Shown: positions 52,401-61,599, counted from the first letter of the stretch. The stretch: 64,000 nucleotides of DNA from Hahella sp. CCB-MM4 (GCF_002260525.1 NZ_MRYI01000002.1:62001-126000), one strand, 5' to 3'. Translations and numbers: made by a program. The notes: a model not told the origin generated them from the sequence alone.

Positions 52401-52465
52401 TTGAAAGCTATTGTTAAAAGCTAATATTGAAAGGAGAGATTGAAAGCTGAGATTGAAGACACTTT
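52401..52465. repeat. 13-bp tandem repeat, five units
   Basis: TTGAAAGCT-type units start at 52401, 52414, 52427, 52440 and 52453, exactly 13 bases apart. Between the binding-protein gene start and the MerR gene end. Confidence 0.85.
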
Positions 52466-52469
52466 AAGC

Positions 52470-52489
52470 AGGCGGCCATACGGCCGCCT
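52470..52489. terminator. Hairpin terminator after the MerR gene
   Basis: AGGCGGCC pairs with GGCCGCCT around ATAC; a TTATTTATT stretch follows on the plus strand. Lies 16 bases after the MerR stop (minus strand). Likely bidirectional. Confidence 0.6.
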
Positions 52490-52505
52490 TATTTATTCCC
52501 GGCAA

Positions 52506-53318
52506 TCAAGTGATAGAAAGATAAATATCCACTTCAGATTGGGGATTTTCCGGGCCTTTGAAGCGATGATCATAAAGCTCGAAGTCAACTTGTCCGTTAT
52601 GCTCCAGGCCATTCTCCGGCAACACTCGCGTACAGGCTTCCCTGAAGGTATTGACTAGTTCCATGACCGGGCCCGTATGGGTCAATACCGCATACCGGTG
52701 AGGCGCAACGTCAACAGAAATCATTCCTTCCGGGACCGGTGATCCGGATTTAACCTCAATACCAGCCACATAGCGAAACTCACCACCTTCCGCCGACAGG
52801 CAAAGCCCATAGGATACACCGGGCTCAACGGCACCTTCGATCTCACTTTCTCGCGGCAGATAGCGTCCCCACAACGCAGGGATAGTGTCGCTTTCATCGG
52901 CACTGCTGTAGACCATCCCAATAACGGTGAATGCAGGTTTTTCTAAAATCCTGGGTTTAGGCATTGTTCTGTTCTCCTTGGATTGTTGCCACAAATAAGC
53001 ATGGATTTCAGTCAGTGCCCGTTGTTTGATGGCCATTTCATCCGCCAGCTGTCTGGCATGACCTTCCAATATTCCCAGTATTTCTCTTTCGCTTTCCAGT
53101 CCACCGTCACATTGGAGAGACTTGATGCTATCCAGCGACACCCCCAGATTTCGCAGCCACAGAATACGCTGAAGTTGCGAAACCTGCCGTTGATCATAGT
53201 AACGATAGCCGTTTTCCTGACCGTAACAGGTGGGGAGAAACACCCCGATGGCCTCATAATGGCGAAGGGTTTTGGTGGAAATGCCAAATAACCGAGCCAT
53301 CTGCCCAATGGTAATCAT
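52506..53318 (-). CDS. MerR-family regulator with GyrI-like effector domain
   Basis: 270 aa. N-terminal MerR helix-turn-helix TIGQMARLFGISTKTLRHYE and coiled coil, then a GyrI-like (SOUL/AraC-E_bind) domain from about residue 120 (KPRILEKPAFTVIGMVYSS, ending VDFELYDHRF) that typically binds hydrophobic drugs, as in BmrR. ATG 53318 with AGGAG upstream. The gene is preceded by a MerR-style promoter element (53360-53390), so it is autoregulated; no efflux target gene is adjacent. Confidence 0.9.
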   Translation of the reverse strand: MITIGQMARLFGISTKTLRHYEAIGVFLPTCYGQENGYRYYDQRQVSQLQRILWLRNLGVSLDSIKSLQCDGGLESEREILGILEGHARQLADEMAIKQRALTEIHAYLWQQSKENRTMPKPRILEKPAFTVIGMVYSSADESDTIPALWGRYLPRESEIEGAVEPGVSYGLCLSAEGGEFRYVAGIEVKSGSPVPEGMISVDVAPHRYAVLTHTGPVMELVNTFREACTRVLPENGLEHNGQVDFELYDHRFKGPENPQSEVDIYLSIT

Positions 53319-53359
53319 AGCCACTCCTATCGGATCAACATTTCCAGGCACTGGATACA

Positions 53360-53390
53360 AGCTTGAAGGTTACCCCAAGGGGAAGGTCAA
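53360..53390 (-). promoter_or_regulatory. MerR-type promoter/operator
   Basis: On the minus strand TTGACC (53390-53385) is followed by TTCCCCTTGGGGTAACCTT, a dyad of CCCC-TT-GGGG type inside a long spacer, as in MerR-family promoters where the activator twists a 19-bp spacer. The -10 box is not clear. Confidence 0.6.
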
Positions 53391-53415
53391 GCCTCATCCT
53401 GGAAAGAATGCCGGG

Positions 53416-54282
53416 TTAGTTTCCACAGAAATCCGCAGCATATTCGTACACAAAACGGGTTTTGGTTTTCGACTCCGGATCAGTCCAGGTTCCTAGTTCC
53501 TGCAACGCCTCAAAGGCCAGCTTGGCCCGACTGACCACCTTCTGGGTGTAATCGGCCGAACTATCCTCATACTTGAAAGAGACTTCAGCCACGAGCGGAT
53601 GCTCTGTTCCTGTCGGTGCGCCTTTGTACCAAAGGGTAACCGAGATCTCCGCATCAAATTGGCCAAGGTCTATCACGCGGCCTTTATAGACCCGTTCGTG
53701 AATATTGAGGTCACCCACTACCGCCAGATCCAGGCTATTGTTGAAGCCATATTCCTGATCAAACCCCGGGAACAGGCTGTTAATGTCCTTCATCTCGTTA
53801 ATGTTGCGGGTGTTGGGGATAGTGGTTGAATGGCCGTATATCACCTTAAACCCTGAATCCGGACTAATGCCGATATCCTCTTCCAATTTAGTTTCTGCCT
53901 GCGATCCGGAAGCGGACAGATCCTCAAAATCAGCGATATAGCGATCAGGACTACGGAACTTCAATGTGACTTCCGACTCCCCATTCTCAACCCTTTCACG
54001 GAATGCATAGCCCAGGCGGTCAAGCTCACAGCTTCCTGGGGTGTCAAAGAACTTCACGTCCCGAACCTTTGCCAGATATTCACTTCCAATAACATCCCGG
54101 CTGATTGCCGATTCGATGGCTGCTTCAGCCTGTTGCAAAAAGCTGGAAACATTGGAAGCCTCCGCACCGTAGGTAAACTGCTGAGATTGCAGCATCAACT
54201 TGTATTCCCTGGATGCAACATCCGGATTTGCCTGTACGCTCATTACCATACCAAGCGATATGACCGGAATGAGTTTTTTCAT
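53416..54282 (-). CDS. Secreted protein with CYTH-like features, function unknown
   Basis: 288 aa. Short signal peptide (ends SVQA). The mature protein begins SREYKLMLQSQQF and contains SCELDRLGYAFRERVENGES, then VTLKFRSPDRYIADF, a pattern reminiscent of CYTH/triphosphate tunnel proteins (alternating charged residues on beta strands). Two cysteines may form a disulfide. CYTH enzymes are normally cytosolic, so a periplasmic version would be uncommon; identification is tentative. Start ATG with AGGAATC. Confidence 0.55.
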   Translation of the reverse strand: MKKLIPVISLGMVMSVQANPDVASREYKLMLQSQQFTYGAEASNVSSFLQQAEAAIESAISRDVIGSEYLAKVRDVKFFDTPGSCELDRLGYAFRERVENGESEVTLKFRSPDRYIADFEDLSASGSQAETKLEEDIGISPDSGFKVIYGHSTTIPNTRNINEMKDINSLFPGFDQEYGFNNSLDLAVVGDLNIHERVYKGRVIDLGQFDAEISVTLWYKGAPTGTEHPLVAEVSFKYEDSSADYTQKVVSRAKLAFEALQELGTWTDPESKTKTRFVYEYAADFCGN

Positions 54283-54476
54283 GATTCCTGTTCCTTAAAT
54301 CGAGCCCGACAGACATAACGACCGGCCCCTACTGCAAACTAAAAAAATGCCTTACGAAGCCAGTTACCCGCGGGGTTCTGACCAGCCATTAAAAAAATAT
54401 TGCCCTTCAATGTCGATTGGCAGCATTCTCAATCGACAAGCTGATGATCAATGTTCACGCGAATGAATTTTGAGCG

Positions 54477-54572
54477 GTTCATCCATGATGGGTTCTTCAT
54501 TTACGGAGTTCTTCATTTATGGAGCTCATCGTTCATAGAGCCCGTCATTCATGGAGGCTCATCATGAATAAG
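54477..54572. repeat. 16-bp tandem repeat, six units
   Basis: Units start at 54477, 54493, 54509, 54525, 54541 and 54557, each exactly 16 bases; consensus YTCNTCATTYATGGAG. The 344-base gap between the divergent starts of the CYTH-like and VOC genes otherwise shows nothing. Confidence 0.85.
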
Positions 54573-54626
54573 AGAAACCGAGTTAACCACCAACAACCTC
54601 AGGCCTCGTGCTAAGGAGATAGATCC

Positions 54627-55061
54627 ATGAGACTTAATTCATATCTGGTTTTTAATGGTAACTGCAAAGAAGCTTTCACATTTTACGCAGAGGTATTTAG
54701 CGGCACAATCACAGGCTCGATGACCTTTGGCGACATGCCCAAAGACGGAGCGGGAGAAGAAGGTTGCGGCAATATGGACATGGAAGCCTGCAAAGACAAA
54801 ATCATGCATATTTGTCTGGATACCGGTAATGACCTGCTGATGGGCTCCGATGCCATGCCGGGCCAATATGGAAAGCCACAAGGTTTGCATGTGGCCATTC
54901 AGGTCGACAGCACCGAGGAAGCCGAACGCCTCTATACAGCGCTCAGCGATGGAGGTGAAATCATCATGCCTATAGGGGAAACCTTCTGGGCCAATCGCTT
55001 TGCCATGTTTAGCGATCGTTTCGGGATTCCCTGGATGATCAACTACAGCCGGGCAATGTAG
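54627..55061 (+). CDS. VOC-family protein (PhnB-like)
   Basis: 144 aa, glyoxalase/bleomycin-resistance fold of the PhnB group: YLVFNGNCKEAFTFYAEVFS, GNDLLMGSDAMPG, FGIPWMINYS. Start with AAGGAG. PhnB-like proteins often lack the metal ligands and their function is mostly unknown. Followed by a stem-loop and then a short-repeat array before the next gene. Confidence 0.9.
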   Translation: MRLNSYLVFNGNCKEAFTFYAEVFSGTITGSMTFGDMPKDGAGEEGCGNMDMEACKDKIMHICLDTGNDLLMGSDAMPGQYGKPQGLHVAIQVDSTEEAERLYTALSDGGEIIMPIGETFWANRFAMFSDRFGIPWMINYSRAM

Positions 55062-55087
55062 CCCTTACTGTTTCCCATCAAAATGAT

Positions 55088-55116
55088 TATCGCCGGAGCC
55101 TTTTACTCCGGCGATA
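55088..55116 (+). terminator. Hairpin after the VOC gene
   Basis: TATCGCCGGAG pairs with CTCCGGCGATA around CCTTTTA (11-bp stem), 27 bases after the stop. No T run follows. Confidence 0.55.
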
Positions 55117-55270
55117 TCACTCCATCACTCCGGGCATCCTTGTAATTCACGCCACCAAGACGGCTCGTTACCTTTTCTGCCTGACAGCATCACAGTATGA
55201 TTGAACTTCATTGGTTAGTTTGTGGGTTCACCAGTGTCTATTTCCCCCTACTTCAATCCTATCGATCAGA

Positions 55271-55371
55271 GCATAGATAACTGAGGACATAGTTATCTTG
55301 CGGACATAGATACCCAGTGAACATAGATATCCTGAGGACATAGATACTCTCAGAACAGAGACACCAACAAG
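55271..55371. repeat. 17-bp tandem repeat, six units, before the PNPOx-like gene
   Basis: ACATAGATA units start at 55271 (one base short), 55287, 55304, 55321, 55338 and 55355, 17 bases apart. The array ends at the ribosome-binding site AAGGAG (55370-55375) of the downstream gene. The rest of the 319-base gap shows only the hairpin listed separately. Confidence 0.85.
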
Positions 55372-55380
55372 GAGTTACCC

Positions 55381-55962
55381 ATGCAAGATCCGATTAAATT
55401 AATGAAACACTGGTTGATGCAGGAAAAGGAAACGCCGAATCAATTTCCTCTCGGCGCCGTACTCAGCACAACCTCCTCGACTGGAAGCCCTCGCTCAAGG
55501 GTGATCGGCACCATGCTGGATTCAGAGGGTATCCCGAAATTCCATACGTCTCCCGGTAGCCGCAAGATTTCCGATATAGAGCACAATCATCAGGTGTCGT
55601 TGACTTATCCTCTTCAATGTCGTCTGAGATCGATCAGTCTCGAAGGAAAGCTGTCTCTGTTATCGGAAAACGAACTCCGGGAGGACTGGCTGAAATATAG
55701 CGATGATTTTCGTAAACATTATCTGGTCTTCGGCGCGATCTCCGGATCGCCTATTGATTCACTGCATGACTTGAGACAGCAACGGGATGCCCTCCCCAAA
55801 AAAGCTGAGCAGTTCATGCCTTCAAGCTTTATCGGATATAAATTCAGTTCGATAACGCGAATCGCATTTTATGAGGTACTGCCGGGCGATTTTGCTGAAG
55901 CCAAAGTCTTTCATTTTGACGAGTCCAGGGGAGAATGGCAGCTCTCACTTGTCGCTCCGTAG
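55381..55962 (+). CDS. Pyridoxamine 5'-phosphate oxidase-related flavoprotein
   Basis: 193 aa. FMN-binding split-barrel with LGAVLSTTSSTGSPRSRVIG, FHTSPGSRKISDIEHNHQVS and the C-terminal RIAFYEVLPGDFAEAKVF, resembling PNPOx-like general stress flavoproteins rather than true PdxH (no PLP-site R-x-H at the end). Probably reduces or oxidises a small molecule, maybe a flavin or quinone. Start follows AAGGAG directly after the tandem array. Confidence 0.8.
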   Translation: MQDPIKLMKHWLMQEKETPNQFPLGAVLSTTSSTGSPRSRVIGTMLDSEGIPKFHTSPGSRKISDIEHNHQVSLTYPLQCRLRSISLEGKLSLLSENELREDWLKYSDDFRKHYLVFGAISGSPIDSLHDLRQQRDALPKKAEQFMPSSFIGYKFSSITRIAFYEVLPGDFAEAKVFHFDESRGEWQLSLVAP

Positions 55963-56091
55963 GAAACACCGGCCCCTTGGGCGCTACATCAAAATCCATT
56001 GCCATGTTGACACAAATCAACACTCTGACGGCTAAGCCCACTAGGATAATGAATCCACGGAGGGTAAACGCCAATCACCAGAGAACAACAA

Positions 56092-56679
56092 ATGACCAAG
56101 AATATCGTCATCATCCAGGGCCACCCTGATCCCAAAGGAGGGCATTTCGATCACATGCTGGGGGATACTTACGCTAGAGCTGCAGAATCCGCCGGACATA
56201 CTGTTTCAACCATCCATGTTGCCAATCTGGAGTTTCCCATTCTCCGTTCCAAGGAAGACTGGAATTCGGGGCCTGTGATGAAAGATATTGAAGTGGCACA
56301 AAGCTTGATCAGGGACGCTGATCATTTGGTACTGGTTTACCCTCTCTGGCTCGGTTCGATGCCCGCATTGGTCAAAGGATTTCTGGAGCAGGTGTTACGC
56401 CCCGGATTCGCTTTGGAGAATTCATCAGAGGGAGGTTTTCCCAAAGGAAAATTAAAGGGTAAATCGGCACGTATTATCGTGACTATGGGAATGCCGGCAT
56501 TCTTCTACCGATTGTTTTATGGTTCTCACAGTCTTAAAAGCCTGGAACGAAATATTCTGCGATTTTGCGGTATCAAACCGGTCAAGAGTACAGTTATCGG
56601 ATTGGTTGAAGGAATCAGCGGCGTTAAGTGCAGACAGATAAAAAAGAACATTGCCAAACTCGCAGCGGCCGCCCGGTAA
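56092..56679 (+). CDS. NAD(P)H-quinone reductase, flavodoxin-like fold (KefF/MdaB-like)
   Basis: 195 aa. IVIIQGHPDPKGGHFDHML is the FAD/FMN phosphate loop, LVLVYPLWLGSMPALVKGFLEQVL the second flavin site. Similar to NQO1/KefF two-electron quinone reductases protecting against electrophiles. Precedes the PLP decarboxylase by 280 bases. Start with AGAGAAC upstream. Electron acceptor unknown. Confidence 0.9.
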   Translation: MTKNIVIIQGHPDPKGGHFDHMLGDTYARAAESAGHTVSTIHVANLEFPILRSKEDWNSGPVMKDIEVAQSLIRDADHLVLVYPLWLGSMPALVKGFLEQVLRPGFALENSSEGGFPKGKLKGKSARIIVTMGMPAFFYRLFYGSHSLKSLERNILRFCGIKPVKSTVIGLVEGISGVKCRQIKKNIAKLAAAAR

Positions 56680-56959
56680 TTCATGCTCAAGAATTCGTTT
56701 TCACTATAGATAAATTGCACAGACCTCTAACGCTTCATATCATCGCCCATCACGCTGAGCCTTTGTCACTAAAGACTCTCAAGACGATTATTGCCTTGCT
56801 AATCTCAACTTCCCTCGTTTATGCTGTGACCTGAGCGATTGCAGTCTCAAATGGGACCGTTTCTGCTGTATTTATCACGCCTGTTTCTGATCTGAAACAC
56901 CCCACCTTATCGCGAATCACATCCAATAAAAACCGATCTAATTTTACGGAGATAAGTCA

Positions 56960-59242
56960 ATGGACATGACTTCCAAAAAGAAATTTGTCTCACGCGATAT
57001 ATTCAACAAAGTTCAATCCCACTTAAAGCAAAAGTTACTCGCCGCTCCATTACATGACGATACCTCCATTGCCGGTTGGTTCATGGGAACAAAAGGCGAG
57101 AATCGGGAAATTGTTAAAAAGCTACTCAGCACAGTAGTGGAACGTACACTGGATGGCCGCAAAGAACTTTTCCCAGAGGATCCCGGCTACATCACAGAGA
57201 ACGTTAAAAAATCCGAGCCATATCTACAGGCCATCCAGGATGTAGAAAGAAAAAGTGACGGGCTGCTTGATATACTCACCGAATATTCCGTACCGTTTTC
57301 CAGCCTTCGCTATCAGGGGCACATGACGTGGGATATCACTCTTCCCTCGATCATCGGCTACATATCCGGCATGCTGCAAAACCAGAACAATGTGACTCCT
57401 CAGGCATCACCAGCCACAACATTGCTGGAAATTATCGCCGCCAACGATATTTCACAGATGGCGGGATTCAAGGTACGTCCATTGGACGATGAAAATGAGT
57501 ATGAAGAACCCCGGTCCTGGTCTCATATCACCTGCGACGGCACAGTGGCCAATATTGAAAGTGTCTGGGCTGCACGCGAACTGAAGTACATGCCCCTGGG
57601 GATTAAATACTCCCTGGAGGACGGCCAGGAGTATGCTTCTATTCGCGACCGTCTCACACTGCCAAACGGTCAGCCATTCTATCAGGCCAGCGCCTGGCAA
57701 CTTCTGAACATGAAACAAGATGACGCCCTGATGCTTCCGGCAAAAATGGCCGAATTGCTGAAAGACCAGAATACTGATGAAGCGGAGGTTTGGAAAACCC
57801 TTGGAGATGCCTACTCCCTGAATGCCAAGGGCATGAGCTTCTTCCAGCAGAAGTACCTGGCGGCAGAAAATATCAAAGCCCCGGCAATCATCGTGCCTTC
57901 CACCAAACACTATTCCTGGGTCAAATCCGCTTCCCTCCTAGGGATGGGCGGTGGTCAAAAAGGCCTGACGGAACAGCAACTCATCGACATTAACGTGATT
58001 GGCGAAGACGCGGTATTGAATGTCTATGTGGATGCTGAAGGACGGGTAAAAACTGACTTACTGCAAAGCGTCCTGAACACCTGTAAACAACATAAAAAGC
58101 CCATACTGATGAATGTGGCCGTGGTCGGCTCCACCGAGGAAGGGGCGGTTGATCCGGTCGAAAAACTTTTGGCGATCCGGGAGGATTTCCGCAGGCAATC
58201 AGAACCCTTCGAATATTCCGTGCATACCGATGCGGCTTGGGGTGGATATTTCCTGGCCTGTATCCGCAAACCGTTCGACATGGGTGACAAACCGCAGACA
58301 GGCATACCCGGTGGTTTGTTTGATAACAGCCTCTCCTGGTTCCGCTCTTCTGTATTTGAAAGCATGTCGCAGATCCATCAATGTGACAGCGTCACCATAG
58401 ACCCCCATAAAATGGGCTATATCCCTTATCCTGCCGGAAGCCTGACTTACCGCAATGAAAAAATCATTAACCTGCTGAGTTTCAGTGCTCCCTATATCAG
58501 TTCTGAAACGGATGATGGCGGTATCAACACACGTAACATCGGGGAATCCGGCATTGAAGGCTCCAAACCAGGAGCTGCAGCAACCGCTGTTTACCTCAGT
58601 CACCAGACCATTCGCCCGGATCAGCGTGGTTACGGACACATCATCAATCAGAGTATGTTGAACTCAAAACTGTTCTACCTCTATCTGGCGACGCTGGATC
58701 TGGCGTTCCCGGATGACCTGTTTGATCTGGCACTGCTGACGCCGCTAACAAAAGAGCAGGATTCCCAGCGCAAAGCCATCGCAGAGGTGCTCTGGAATCG
58801 TCAGGTAACAAAGTTGGATCTGCTTAACCATCGGGAGGTCACGTCATTCTTGCGCAATATCTCCGGAGACCAGAACATCGTGGATTACGTTTTCGTGGAC
58901 AAGAATGATCGTTCACCAGAACGCACACTGACTCTGAACAATGACTTATTTGAGCGGCTCAGCGTACTGCCGGGACATAAGGTATCGCCGGATCAGGTCT
59001 TCGTTTCCATGACCACGTTCAACAGGGATGATTACGGGGATGATTTCATGAATGCTCTGGCAGACCGCTTGTACGAAAACGGCGAGAAGGTGGATGCGAT
59101 TCCCTGTATTCGCTCAGTCATACTTGATCCATGGGCAATCTACACTCACGAGTATGACCAGATGGGAATGTTCAACTTCTTTACGGACATATTCCTTCCC
59201 AAACTCCGCAAGGAAGTAAACCAGCTTTGCACGCCGAAATAG
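56960..59242 (+). CDS. Large PLP-dependent decarboxylase (group II, TyrDC/GadB-like)
   Basis: 760 aa, longer than glutamate decarboxylase (about 466) and nearer bacterial tyrosine decarboxylase. PLP-binding lysine in DPHKMGYIPYP; the aspartate and alanine of VHTDAAWGGYF stack on the cofactor; QASPATTLLE and CDGTVANIESVWAARE are substrate/cofactor blocks. Converts an amino acid to its amine and CO2; tyrosine or glutamate are candidates. Start with CGGAGA. A good terminator follows. No antiporter gene is adjacent, unlike most acid-resistance decarboxylases. Confidence 0.87.
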   Translation: MDMTSKKKFVSRDIFNKVQSHLKQKLLAAPLHDDTSIAGWFMGTKGENREIVKKLLSTVVERTLDGRKELFPEDPGYITENVKKSEPYLQAIQDVERKSDGLLDILTEYSVPFSSLRYQGHMTWDITLPSIIGYISGMLQNQNNVTPQASPATTLLEIIAANDISQMAGFKVRPLDDENEYEEPRSWSHITCDGTVANIESVWAARELKYMPLGIKYSLEDGQEYASIRDRLTLPNGQPFYQASAWQLLNMKQDDALMLPAKMAELLKDQNTDEAEVWKTLGDAYSLNAKGMSFFQQKYLAAENIKAPAIIVPSTKHYSWVKSASLLGMGGGQKGLTEQQLIDINVIGEDAVLNVYVDAEGRVKTDLLQSVLNTCKQHKKPILMNVAVVGSTEEGAVDPVEKLLAIREDFRRQSEPFEYSVHTDAAWGGYFLACIRKPFDMGDKPQTGIPGGLFDNSLSWFRSSVFESMSQIHQCDSVTIDPHKMGYIPYPAGSLTYRNEKIINLLSFSAPYISSETDDGGINTRNIGESGIEGSKPGAAATAVYLSHQTIRPDQRGYGHIINQSMLNSKLFYLYLATLDLAFPDDLFDLALLTPLTKEQDSQRKAIAEVLWNRQVTKLDLLNHREVTSFLRNISGDQNIVDYVFVDKNDRSPERTLTLNNDLFERLSVLPGHKVSPDQVFVSMTTFNRDDYGDDFMNALADRLYENGEKVDAIPCIRSVILDPWAIYTHEYDQMGMFNFFTDIFLPKLRKEVNQLCTPK

Positions 59243-59284
59243 CGTTCCCGCAGCTGATCAGCTGCTTGTAACCAGCAGTATCTG

Positions 59285-59314
59285 AAAAACCGGCCGACGC
59301 CGGTTTTTCTTTTT
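59285..59314 (+). terminator. Rho-independent terminator of the decarboxylase gene
   Basis: AAAAACCGGC-CGAC-GCCGGTTTTT followed by CTTTTT, a textbook hairpin with T tract, 43 bases after the stop. Confidence 0.92.
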
Positions 59315-59437
59315 GGGGAATTGGTAATTTTTAACAAAAATCCCGTTAAATTGTCAGCTTCACTATCCGTCATTCTTCCTTAGGCTGATCGCTACTGGAT
59401 CAGGTTGATCCGGTACCAATCTCAAAAGGAGGACACC

Positions 59438-60295
59438 ATGATGGTGAGATTCATAATAACTCTGATCACTGTGTGCCTGGCCTGGCCGGCCTTGGCGCAT
59501 CAAACATCCAATCGTCTCGATGTCGGAGGAATGGCGGCACAGTCGGATCTGGTATTCAAAGGCAGAGTGGTCGGTATTGATTACCGGGAATCTGAAGGCA
59601 AAGGAGAGCAGAAACCTCTGCCTTTCACATTCGTTACCTATGCCATTGAAGAGGTGCTGTTCGGACAATATTCCGAATCAACGCTCACCCTGCGTTTCCT
59701 GGGAGGAATGACCAAAAGCGGTGAAATCATGATGAACACATCCGCTCCATCCTTTGATATGGGGGATGAAGACATCCTGTTTGTTCAGGATAACGGTCGT
59801 TCTGAGTGCCCACTGGTCGAATGTTCCAATGGACGCCTGAGAGTCATCCATGGTGCCATCTATAACGAGTATGGCCAGGCAGTTCTTCAGGACCGTAAAG
59901 GAGGTATGGTACTCGGAAGATCCGAAAACCTGGACGAAGTGAACACCTATCAGATTGGTGAGCGCAAGTTTCAACGCAATATCAATCGAAAACTGGTTCA
60001 GGAAGGCGACGGTGAAGCCTCGACATCCAAAGCCATGGCGGGTATTCAACTTCAGGCAGGAAACATCAGTGGCCTGGTGCGCGAACATATCTTCAAAGCC
60101 AATGCCCGCGATCCCTATGGTATGAGCAAGCAAGTACGAAACCTGGACATGACTGCTCCGATTACCGCACCGCAAGCCAGACCGGTCGCGTTACCGGAAC
60201 CCAAATCACAGGCACAAGCCCCGACCAACGAAGATCCGGCTGAACTTGAAGCCATTCAACACAATGGCGGCAATCCTGTACTGAAGGATCAATAG
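59438..60295 (+). CDS. Secreted protein of unknown function paired with a matrixin-like protease
   Basis: 285 aa. Signal peptide ends PALA; ATG 59438 has AGGAGG. The central part (YAIEEVLFGQYSESTLTLRFLGG, MGDEDILFVQDNGRSECPL) looks like a beta-rich domain; the C-terminus is proline- and glutamine-rich. The next gene, 36 bases on, encodes a matrixin-like metalloprotease, so the two are likely one operon. Function not known; could be an inhibitor, chaperone or processing partner. Confidence 0.75.
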   Translation: MMVRFIITLITVCLAWPALAHQTSNRLDVGGMAAQSDLVFKGRVVGIDYRESEGKGEQKPLPFTFVTYAIEEVLFGQYSESTLTLRFLGGMTKSGEIMMNTSAPSFDMGDEDILFVQDNGRSECPLVECSNGRLRVIHGAIYNEYGQAVLQDRKGGMVLGRSENLDEVNTYQIGERKFQRNINRKLVQEGDGEASTSKAMAGIQLQAGNISGLVREHIFKANARDPYGMSKQVRNLDMTAPITAPQARPVALPEPKSQAQAPTNEDPAELEAIQHNGGNPVLKDQ

Positions 60296-60331
60296 GCCAG
60301 ACGCCCCGATAAAGAATAGAGGAGATTCGTT

Positions 60332-61453
60332 ATGAAGAGGTTATTTCGTGTCATGGCCGCTCTCAGCATATTAGTGGCGGCTTCCACCCATGTTAGTGCT
60401 TACACCACCACAAGCTGCGGTTCCGGCGATGTATCCTGGAGTTCCAAAGCTCGATTTATCTATGCCTATACCGGCAGCTTTCCCTCAGGCAGCGGATACC
60501 GTACAGCCCTGGAAGAAGCTATTGCCCGACTCAACGATAATGCAGCGGGTTTTACCTTCTATATTATCTATACATCCACAGCACCCTCCCTGGGGAACGG
60601 CCGTAGCGAGGTATGGATTGAGAATATCAGCCCACCTGCGGTGACCAACTATTGGTGGAACGGATCCTGTAACCTGACTGAAGCCGATATCCGCATGGAC
60701 AGTTCCGTGACCTGGACCACCTCGACTCTCAAGACCACCAACTTTAACTATGGCGGGTCTGGTCGTCCTTTCCAAACCACGTTATTACATGAGTTGGGTC
60801 ACGCAATCGGGCTTGGCCATGAAGCGGATGAATACAACATCATGGGACAGGACTGGAACCATATCCACACCAACGGCAGCACTTCCAGAGCCTACTTTGG
60901 GGAAGATGCCAGTGATGGTTCCGTCTACCTGTACGGAGCGGGTTCCGATGAAGATCTTGGTATCGTTCACTGGAAATGGACAGGTGCCAGCGGAGCCTAC
61001 AGTGCCCATGGTAAAACCCGGTTACTGAACCCTTCAACCGGAGCTGAGCTAAGTTATTCAATCGTCGGTGGCGAGCGGCGCTACAACGTCGTCAGGGGAC
61101 AGTCTGTACGCATGGAACTGACCTACGAAAACAACGGCAATAGCTATCAATATGAGGATGTCAGTTACGTCGCCTCCTCCAATGACTTCATATCCACTTT
61201 TGACACCCTGCTGGCCACACGCAATCTGGGACTGTCTCCGGATAATGTCTACACATCGACCTATGATGTCACCATCCCATCCAGCCTCAATTGCAACACT
61301 CCCTACTGGCTGGGCGCGATCATTGATGCCAATGGCTCGTTAACGGAAAACAATGAGTGGAACAATGCGACCTATATTCCCATCTATGTGAATTGGTCAT
61401 TCAGCTGTCTGATTCTGACACCTAAAATTGAAGTAACTCCCATTCAACCCTAA
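60332..61453 (+). CDS. Secreted matrixin-like zinc metalloprotease with C-terminal CARDB-like domain
   Basis: 373 aa. Signal peptide ends HVSA. The zinc site HELGHAIGLGHE (HExxHxxGxxH) near residue 157 and a Met-turn in YNIMGQDW define metzincins (M10/M57 type). The first 100 residues have YTTTSCGSGDVSW without a clear cysteine-switch propeptide. From about residue 255 a beta-sandwich like CARDB follows (VRMELTYENNGN, TENNEWNNATYIP). Probably extracellular proteolysis. Start with AGGAG. Confidence 0.85.
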   Translation: MKRLFRVMAALSILVAASTHVSAYTTTSCGSGDVSWSSKARFIYAYTGSFPSGSGYRTALEEAIARLNDNAAGFTFYIIYTSTAPSLGNGRSEVWIENISPPAVTNYWWNGSCNLTEADIRMDSSVTWTTSTLKTTNFNYGGSGRPFQTTLLHELGHAIGLGHEADEYNIMGQDWNHIHTNGSTSRAYFGEDASDGSVYLYGAGSDEDLGIVHWKWTGASGAYSAHGKTRLLNPSTGAELSYSIVGGERRYNVVRGQSVRMELTYENNGNSYQYEDVSYVASSNDFISTFDTLLATRNLGLSPDNVYTSTYDVTIPSSLNCNTPYWLGAIIDANGSLTENNEWNNATYIPIYVNWSFSCLILTPKIEVTPIQP

Positions 61454-61510
61454 TCACGAAATCGCTGCCGCCTATGAAAAGCATCCTCATCAGGCGGCAG
61501 CTTTCTTGTA

Positions 61511-61599
61511 GATTCCCAACTTGTCACCGACCTAAGATTCCCTATCTTCCATTTATCACCGACCGAACGTTCCCTATGTGCCATTTATCACTGATGGTT
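61511..61599. repeat. About 32-bp tandem repeat spanning the stop of an orphan binding-protein gene
   Basis: Units start at 61511 (7 bases shorter), 61536 and 61568; each has TTCCC then CATTTATCACYGA. On the minus strand the third unit contains the TGA stop (61588-61590) of the binding-protein gene, so the array is rooted in the gene end. Confidence 0.8.

Noticed and set aside
55271-55371. Regular ACATAGATA array as a possible CRISPR or iteron origin
   Set aside because: Units are directly adjacent with no spacers, only 17 bp, and no replication initiator gene is near; it matches the other short arrays.
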